From: Gnetum montanum
Taxonomy: Eukaryota > Streptophyta > Gnetopsida > Gnetales > Gnetaceae
DNA length: 64,000 bases
Reading direction: 5' to 3'
Assembly: GCA_015680685.1 (NCBI GenBank)
Contig: MNCI01012642.1
Span: 662,800-726,799, forward strand
The notes under the pieces are model-generated. The model ran no database searches and was not told the DNA's origin. It worked only from the letters and a program-made list of their open reading frames with translations. Both the position numbers and the translations under genes were made by a program. Shown piece by piece: positions 56,941 to 64,000 of the stretch (positions are counted from its first letter, which is position 1; every line of letters starts with the position of its first letter).

Positions 56941-59081
56941 TGTATCGTTCGAAATCGTCGGTGCAAGGCTGGAATGAAACAAACACCGGGAGATCCTTGG
57001 AAGAAATATAGAAGACCCTACCTTTGCTTGAGGGCAAGCTAGAATAGATGAAGGCAAAGTGCCTTGAATGGTCCACATGTGGATCAAACGAGGACTTCCC
57101 TAACACACACACTTTGCAATGCGTTGTGTTATACGTAAACGATGCACATTAAACGTAAATCATAATGTAAATAGGTACAATAATGTAAACGGGAATGTAA
57201 ATGTAAACTGGAAAAATAAATAAAACTGCAATAAATCTGGGCAAAATGTAAACTGATTTGTATTGAAAAATGATTACAGTGTGCACCAGTCAGAACACAG
57301 TTGTGGATTGATCACACGGCGGACGTTTAGCCCCGGTGGGTGATGATGGGTGCTGGAAGATGCAGGTTTGGGGTTGCAGGGAAATGCAGCATCCAAGTAT
57401 GATGCCCAACGTACAAAGGTTGATGCCCAAATTTGCTAAGTGTCCCAGATTCTAGTTTTTATGTCTGTTTGTCAAAACTTGCGAACTCGGATCTAGTGGA
57501 AAATCAAGGTTTTTATAAGATCTTGGGTGTTAGATTCAGATTTGGAAGGAGATGAGTGGCTGTGAGGTGAGAAAAGTTCAGATCAGGAGATAGGTGGTGC
57601 ATTGACCAAGTTCCGGATATGTTACAACTATGCAGTGTGTAGCGTACACGCTAGCGTATGAACGCCCAGCATATAGGCTTGGAACAGTCAAAAAACTTAA
57701 AATTTACAAAATAATTTGTATGTGACAACAAGAATGATGTCTCTGGCTTCTAGATCCATGCTCTAGCCTAGTGTTTTTGGCCTCAGCGTGTCTTGAAATG
57801 CTCTGGCATGTGTTGGCATCTGCATATAGCATTCAGCGTATGAGATTGGACGTCTAGCATGTGTATGCTAGTGTATATGCTCCATACGCTGGCGAGCGTA
57901 TGGACCATAAATGATGCATTTTGGACCAAAATTTGACCTTCAAAGCCAATTTTAACTATAGATCTACATGGATCATGTCCTAAGGATGCTGTATGTCGAA
58001 TTTGAGCCAATTTTTCCCTAATTTAGTGCTATTTTGAAGGATTTTGTGGGGTTGACACTGGGCTATACATTGGCCAACGTCAACCTCAGCATACACCTCA
58101 TGAACTACCATGTTGGATGTCTAACTCTATACACTGGTGCTTGTCCCTTGATGCCTAAGTGCTGCTGATCCTCTAGGGTGTCCAGATGCTAATTTTAACT
58201 TCATTTTGATGTAGTTTCGGGCCTGTTTTAGTGGTCTACGCTAAGCTATACACTGGCAAGCGTATACCAAGGGGTGCTCATTGTAAATAGGAGAAAATGG
58301 CATGTTGGAAGCCCAAAACTAGATTTTTTGAAGCCTGTGACCTTGTAGGATTATTTCCATGTCCTGAGGATTGATTCCAGGTTGAAAACTTGCCCAAAAG
58401 TGCCTGATTTGCCCCGATCATGGTGGTGTACGCTGGGCTATATGCTAGCCAGCATATAGCCAGGTGTACCCAACGTATACACATGAAAATGCAACATTTC
58501 AAGGTCAAAAATTTATCTTCAAGAGCCAATGATGATGCTCAATAGTTTTCCTACCTCTAGGAGTTAATTTGATGTGAAAATATTGCTCTTTGATGCCTAT
58601 TTTGGGCCCTTTTTGATGGTATACGCTGGGCTATATGCTGGCGAGCGTATACCAAGGTGTGCCTAGCATATACCCATGAAATTGCATCATTTAGGAGCTA
58701 AAATTGAATTTTTAGGAGGCTAGGAGCTGCTAGGGACCTTGGGGAAGGTCATGGAAGGTCTAGACACTCAATTTTGACATGTTTTAACTCATTTTTGGGG
58801 CCCAAAAGTTGGCATACGCTGGTCTGTACGCTGGCCAGCATACATCCCAATGTGAACAGAGTATACTTCGTTAAAACCAAGTATTTTGAACCCAAAACTT
58901 GAAATTTCTAATGCTAGATGCTGATATAGTCACCTGTGGGTCCTGGTGGAACATTTTCCTTTTCAATTATGCTCCATTGCTGATGTAGTTTTGATGCTCT
59001 AGAACTTGGTCATGCTAGGGATCATCATGACTTAGCTCTATTTTCTGTCTGAAAGTGCTAGCCAAAATTTTGTGGTGTTTT
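56941..59081 (-). repeat. 5' LTR of element B, expanded repeat region
   Basis: About 2140 bp against 1647 bp for its partner. The extra length is additional copies of a roughly 192-bp unit. Unit markers (TACGCT or decayed) lie at 57884, 58055, 58237, 58429, 58622 and 58815. Each unit has a core like TACGCTGGCGAGCGTA. The outer end reads GGTGTTTTAAAATTTCA, where the partner has GGTGTTTTCA, so the edge is blurred by a few bases. Confidence 0.85.
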
Positions 59082-59230
59082 AAAATTTCATTCCCTTGAT
59101 CCCATGTACTTTTGAATATGATGCAATGACATCCATCCAAGGGCTGATGATTAATGCTTGGTACTTGGTTGTTCATGGTGTTTTGCACTTCTTTGTTGAC
59201 GCCTCTTAGGTGGATTCCTCCAGACGTCAA

Positions 59231-59244
59231 CAAAGAGGGGCCAA
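59231..59244 (+). other. Polypurine tract of element A
   Basis: CAAAGAGGGGCCAA directly before the 3' LTR start TGAAACACC. Confidence 0.85.
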
Positions 59245-60846
59245 TGAAACACCACTAATTGTGACTTAACACTTTGAAATGAGAATGAATCAAGCCATTT
59301 CAGGCATTCGAAAGGTAAACACTTGACTAAGGCATGCAACTCACGCTGGCTTGCCTTGATCACTCATGCTAGCTTACCTTGATCACTCATGCTAGCTTGT
59401 CCTGGGCAACTCACACTAGAAATTGGCACATTTTTTCACACTCACGCTGGCTTGAATACACATGTTGGCTTGCAAAATTTTTTCACACATGCTGTGGTCA
59501 CACTACAACATGAGTCTAGTGTGACCAATTTTGAGAGCTCAAAACCAAATCAAAATGATCAAGTTTTCAGAGTGCAAGTCATCATCAAGATTCATTATTG
59601 ACAACTTTAGACTTTAGCCTCCAGAATTCAAAGAAAATTGCATGTCTTTTTGTAGGTCATGTTGTGGTCATGCTGTAGCATGAGTGCAGCATGACCTATC
59701 CCAAAATAGCTCCAAACCAGGCACATTCAAGCTCAAATCCTAGATTTTAGATCGCTCTCACGCCAAACAATAGTTACACTCAAGAATCAGGCTTCAAAGA
59801 TCAAAATATGGAGTGAAATGCATCACTTTCAAGTCACTCACATGGAGGTCATGTTGGGAACACACTGCAGCGTGAATGCAACTTGAGCATAGCATGCACA
59901 CACTGAGGTCACACTATGACAAAATTACCTCACGCTGGAAGTTCTTCTTAGGAAGACACCTCAAACAGCCATAGAACAACAGTCGATTCAAAGATCCAGA
60001 AGTTTCAAGCGAGCTAGTGTTAATTTCTCTTATTGTACATTATCATTTCATTGTAAATCTTCATTCGTGGGCTTGTCAAGCCCTCACGATCTAAATTGTA
60101 TGTATTTCCATGGGCTTGAGTGACCCACACATTGTAAGATATGGTGAATTTGGTTAAGAACATAGCTTGCCCACACATGCCTAACTCACACATAGTTGTC
60201 CATTGGACACATGTCACTTGATCCACTTTCCTCTCATCTCCTAGCTGTTGATTCTATTCTTGAATTCTACACCCGAGCCCGACCTAATCCTAGAAATACC
60301 CTGTCAATTCACATAAATGGGGTTGGTAATTTTTGAGTTTAACAGCTTAGGAAACTCAAACCAGTCATCCTTGGGTGCTTGGCACACTCTAACTGATAGC
60401 ATCCAAGCACTTCTGAAACACATCACATCACATTGCCCCAGGGCTTGGCGCTTGACCTGCCATCTACACGTGCAACTATGCTTTGACTGGTGCACATCTT
60501 TTCTATGCAATACAATACAGCTCATTTTGCTAGCCATTATACTGTTTAATTTGTTTTACATTCAGTTCACATTTTGTTTGCGTTTTGATTATGATACCAA
60601 TTTAAGTTTGCATTTCGTCCATGTTGTTTCACATTTTAAAATATCAGTTATGATAACCCTAGTGCAAACCATAGTTTACGCTTGGGGAAGTCCTTGGTTG
60701 ATTTGCGTGTAGACCATCCAAGGCACTCTACCTTTGTTCCTTTTCCAGCTTTCCCTCAAGCGAAGGAAGGGTTAGTTGTGCTTGTCCAACGATCTTTCGG
60801 TGTCTGTTTTCCTTCCAGCCTTACATCGACGATTTAGGTTAGTACA
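59245..60846 (+). repeat. 3' LTR of element A
   Basis: 1602 bp, TGAAACACC to GTACA. Full-length compared with the 5' copy. CTCACGCTGG-type words at 59340-59470. The TATA position reads TAGAAATA (about 60290). Confidence 0.9.
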
Positions 60847-60851
60847 ATAAC
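60847..60851 (+). other. Target-site duplication of element A, right copy
   Basis: ATAAC, identical to 31941-31945. Confidence 0.9.
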
Positions 60852-62898
60852 CAATGTAGGAATCAAAATTTACAATAACATAGGATGGTAAGTTCGATGG
60901 ATTTTTCCCTAGACAATTACACTATTTTAACCAATGTACTAAGGGTTCCATTGACTAAAAGTGTCTCTGCCCATAAATTAATTATAATCATAACTTTTTC
61001 TTTTTCACATAATAGCAATGATCACTCAAAATCTCCTCCATCATCTTCAAAAATCCTAAACCTACTAGATTCTCTATTAGTTAATTACGTAGCAATAGGT
61101 CTCTACATCTTCAATAACATCTTTAGATTATGCATATGTATTTGATCCTTCATGTCATATAAATGCATAGCATCCTCAAAACCATTTGATGTAGAAGGAA
61201 GATTCATTTTACAACATAGAATTTCATAATCAGCATTAAGATTTTTACCTTCCCTAATATTTATAAGAACATCTTGAAATCTTTTCTACCTTATATCATC
61301 ACCTTTTTGTCGGTAGACTACATCTAAGATGAAGAATGTCTACAAGGATACCCAAAGATGTGTAATTTCAAGATTTCTTGAAGTGTATGGTACCACATCT
61401 AACACTGGTGAAAGTTGACCAAGGTATCCTATTAGTATAACTAATCTACCTTCAAACATTTCCCTTTGATTTTTTGGAAAGATTTCTCTTAATCTCTTAT
61501 TAATGCTCAACAATAGCCAATCACCAACAAAACTCATTTCATTTATTATTATACATTGCACATGTTTCAAATGATTCTGCATGGACATTTTTGAAAATGC
61601 AAAGAGCTCTTTGTATTGTCCAATAGCAAGCTTCAATGTAGAATGTATGGTTGTTGCATTGATGTTGTAGGCTGTAGCTCTTGTAGGTGCCAAATCAAGC
61701 AATGCATTTTGATTTTGAGCACATAAATTTTTAAGAGCATTACAAAGGAAACCTATGAGAAATTATTTTCTAGTGTCTCATGTTCCTTGAATTATCATTT
61801 GTAAAGGAAGAATAACTTCATATTTATTTTTTGATACTATCAAGTGACTTATTATAGTCCTAAAGCACTTAGTATGCTTCAAGAAAATCTTCTTGAAATC
61901 AAAGGCAGCATAGTTAGAATTAACAATCATTACAGATCTTGATAGTCTAAAACTAGAAACAAAAGTTGTTGCATACTTTGCAAAATCTTCTTCAGGATAT
62001 CTGTTGACCAAGTATACAACCTATCAAAATCCCTACAACCTACAATCTCCAACTTTGTCCTCTAAAAATGATAAGATGTTAAAAGATGACAATTAAGGAT
62101 TTTGAAATGATACTCATGATCTTGGACCTAGAATGAGATATCAAAATACTCACTTTCTTCTTCTAATATACAATTTAAATCTTCTTCAAAATCATATCTT
62201 TCATTTTCATAGCTGTGATAAGTAAAAGATCATTTTGATTCTACCTTTGCATCATTCCTTCCAATATCTCTTTTAACATCCCTAAAAGGATAGTATAGTA
62301 GTAACATAGCCTAATAGTAATCGATCCATCTATCCTCTCCCTGCCTAAAAGGAATGGAGAAACTTGGATATGTTCTAATAAATTTCTTTGATTCTCTCAA
62401 TTTCCATGTAGATGTTTTATTATTTCTTAAAATAGTTTTCTTTTGAATTTAAAATAGTTTTCTTGGAGATTTCTTGAGATACATTCAAAGTGTGGAAGAC
62501 CTAACTACATTCAACCAAATAAAGTTCATACAACATATGGCAAACCTCCATCACCTTTATAACTCTATTTGTAGCAACATCCATCATGAGTCTTTTGTAG
62601 ATAGAGATGGCATCATCTAAAAGATTTCTAGACTCACTAATTTGTAGCAACATTTCATGAAACGACTAAGACTTTTTCTCTAACTTGGATACATACTTTG
62701 TAATGTTCTTTATAACAACATACTTATCTAATACAAGTTGAAAATTTGTATTTGCTCTCCATGTTTGTAAGAGCATCCTATTATGAACATTGAGTCTAGA
62801 ATCATTTCTTCAAGGCACATAACTTATCTCATTATTATTAATTGAATTTGCAAATAGGTTGGATTCTTGACATCGTAGCCATGGAATATTATACCTAT
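60852..62898 (-). pseudogene. Helitron RepHel helicase, central part
   Basis: From high to low coordinates the minus strand shows: VMEVCHMLYELYLVECS and HTLNVSQEISK (Helitron segment before the helicase), YYPFRDVKRDI, then LQMIIQGT-DTRK (Walker A, normally GT-GTGKS, broken by stops), LLDLAPTRATAYNI and TIHSTLK, IIINEMSFVGDWLL (motif II, normally IIDEMS), LVILIGYLGQLSPV (motif III, normally GD-GQLPPV), and VMIIINLWAETLLVNGTL near 61000-60950. The C-terminus is at 31940-31620 beyond A. Truncated on the right by element G. Rolling-circle transposon helicase, inactive. Confidence 0.88.
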
Positions 62899-63713
62899 TG
62901 ATGAGTGGCGAGATACCCCTACACTCAACCATACGAATACGAGCGTAGCACATGTGATCTGGTTGAACTCCACAGACTAAGTGCCTACACACCCCATGGA
63001 ATACTTAGGGTTAATTATTCGTTGTCTTCCCAGACTTACTTGTAGTTGTCACGGTGTATGGTTAAGCAAGTCTGAGGTATATGATTTTTATAGTTTTTTA
63101 TGTTTTATGTCTTCTACGCTAATAAGGTGAAGGGTTGAGAGACTAATTACTAACTCTAACTAATGAACTAAGTCTAAATTACCTAGTGCCAGTATTTGTT
63201 CCCACTTACCGTACACACCCTGAACCGATGCAACCATGGCTACCAAATGCTAATCATTGTTGGGATCACCACGTGTAATGTACATGTTTGAAGTGGTCGT
63301 ACTGAGGTACTTAATTAGGAGAAAAGGGTTAAGGAAAAAGTAAAGAATAAGTAATAAATAACAATAATAAAATCCTATTCCATGCACTACAAGGTTTATC
63401 TGGAAAGCTTATCTTTATTGCTGTACACAAACTTGTGTTCAGGTACAATGTTTGCTCAAATAAAGATCCGTTCACTTTAGGACTCCTACTGTAGGCACAT
63501 GGAAAATATTCTATCTCTGGAGTGATCAATTTGCTAGAGTTTCCCTACTGTCTAGCCTAGGAGGAAGAAATAAGGGAGAGCCACCTGTTATTTATAGATA
63601 TGATGACGCACAGCAATATCGCGTATGCAATATCGTAGGGGAAGACACGATATCGCATATGCAATATCACAAGCGATGCGATATCATGACGACCGCGATA
63701 TCGTGTGTCATCA
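62899..63713 (-). repeat. 3' LTR of element G
   Basis: 815 bp, TGATG..CATCA on the minus strand. TATA signal near 63589-63596 (reverse). U3 (63600-63713) packed with GATATCGC / GCAATATCGC words, as in C. It is 143 bp shorter than C's LTR by internal indels. Confidence 0.85.
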
Positions 63714-64000
63714 TACCCCCATGACTAAATGAAAAATCTTCCTCGAGTTCATTACAATAATATCAAGAAGGTATGAGATTATTGACTCAAATGAAACTAA
63801 TGGGATGACATGTGAACAGATCATCATTACAAGACACAAGAAACTAGTGTTCATGACAACAAGGGTGAACACCTTACTACATTGACATTAGGCCTCATTT
63901 GGTAGCTGAGAAAGAGAGAGAGAGAAAGAATTTTTGCTGTTACCAACGCCAAGATTGTGACTTTCATTGTCCATTCATAAGCATGCCATCGATCTTGCTC
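62899..64000 (-). mobile_element. Element G: C-family retrotransposon, 3' LTR and 3' end
   Basis: Minus strand. The internal 3' end (64000-63714) matches C 4780-5087, including the polypurine tract. The LTR (63713-62899, 815 bp) begins TGATGACAC and ends CCACTCATCA. The rest of the element is to the right of the window. A (GA)n run at 63908-63930 equals the CT run of C. The left flank CCTAT (62894-62898) should recur at the other end. Confidence 0.88.

Larger units (their letters stand above)
48915..59081 (-). mobile_element. Element B: Tat-like gag-protease-only relative of A, inserted antisense in A
   Basis: 10.2 kb on the minus strand. 5' LTR 59081-56941, primer site, 105-bp repeats, gag, protease, AAACT-word arrays, A-rich tract, polypurine tract, 3' LTR 50561-48915. 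No RT, RNase H, integrase or antisense gene. LTR ends and the 3' tail are homologous to A's. The tail of A is continuous across B when B is taken out: B's own copy of that tail shows the two flanks are neighbours. The left flank 48910-48914 (AACTG) has no exact partner on the right, where a few bases of LTR end and duplication look deleted. Confidence 0.88.
31946..60846 (+). mobile_element. Element A: Tat-like Ty3/gypsy retrotransposon, 28.9 kb including nested element B
   Basis: Both LTRs (31946-33232 and 59245-60846) start TGAAACACC and end GTACA, and are flanked by the 5-bp duplication ATAAC. Interior: primer site, leader repeats, gag, zinc-type cluster, protease, an AAACT-word array, an antisense spliced gene, an ACGCT-word region, RT, two RNase H segments, integrase, a second array, A-rich tract, polypurine tract. 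Two RNase H segments and no chromodomain point to the Tat/Ogre clade. Nested B occupies 48915-59081, so A alone is about 18.7 kb. All frames have stops. A interrupts a Helitron helicase. Confidence 0.9.

Noticed and set aside
56165-56977. Long open frames on both strands (Arg/Ser-rich proteins)
   Set aside because: They are products of the 105-bp repeat, whose period is a multiple of three. No start context, domain or conservation beyond the repeat.
1-64000. tRNA, rRNA or other RNA genes
   Set aside because: I saw no cloverleaf or rRNA core sequence by reading. A tRNA/Rfam scan would be needed to exclude them.

Overview
This window looks like nuclear DNA of a seed plant with a large, transposon-filled genome. 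The evidence is one spliced cysteine-rich receptor-like kinase (CRK) gene with a broken second copy, surrounded by decayed Ty3/gypsy elements (Athila-like and Tat-like), a Ty1/copia element and Helitron helicase remains. I cannot name the species. A gymnosperm or another large-genome plant fits, but that is inference. There is no sign of a bacterial, viral or organellar genome, and apart from the CRK gene almost every reading frame carries stops or frameshifts.

Layout. 1-6045 (+): element C, an Athila-like retrotransposon whose 5' end lies left of the window. It keeps a 5' leader frame, gag, protease and a 3' LTR, but has no reverse transcriptase (RT), RNase H or integrase (INT). It sits in element E (6046-8975, +), a related gag-protease-RT fragment. 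8976-22547 (-): element D, a fuller Athila-like element with gag, protease, RT, RNase H, integrase and a third frame before the 3' LTR. D inserted at the start of the RT region of copia element F (22548-25791, -). 25829-28552 (-): an intact seven-exon CRK gene (649 codons), its stop codon 37 bp from F's LTR. 28900-30020 (-): a damaged CRK paralogue with an N that hides missing sequence. 30781-31295: a long hairpin (foldback/MITE-like).

31620-62898 (-): a Helitron RepHel helicase pseudogene, split by element A (31946-60846, +). A is a 28.9-kb Tat-like retrotransposon with TG..CA LTRs and a 5-bp target duplication ATAAC. A carries gag, protease, RT, two RNase H segments, integrase and an antisense multi-exon gene. 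A is itself split by its relative B (48915-59081, -), which has gag and protease but no RT or integrase. 62899-64000 (-): element G, the 3' LTR and 3' end of another C-family element, which cuts the Helitron gene on the right.

Order of events, read from nesting: Helitron first, then A into it, then B into A; F first, then D into F; E first, then C into E. LTR pairs differ by roughly 8-10% by eye, mostly C/T and G/A transitions, so the insertions are old and methylated-DNA decay is likely. The most unusual content is the repeated appearance of gag-protease-only derivatives (B and C), a conserved 5' leader frame in the C/D family, plant-transposon-type extra genes carried in opposite orientations by A and D, and LTR families each filled with their own short palindromic word arrays. 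I did not find a convincing new functional system such as a defence or biosynthetic locus.
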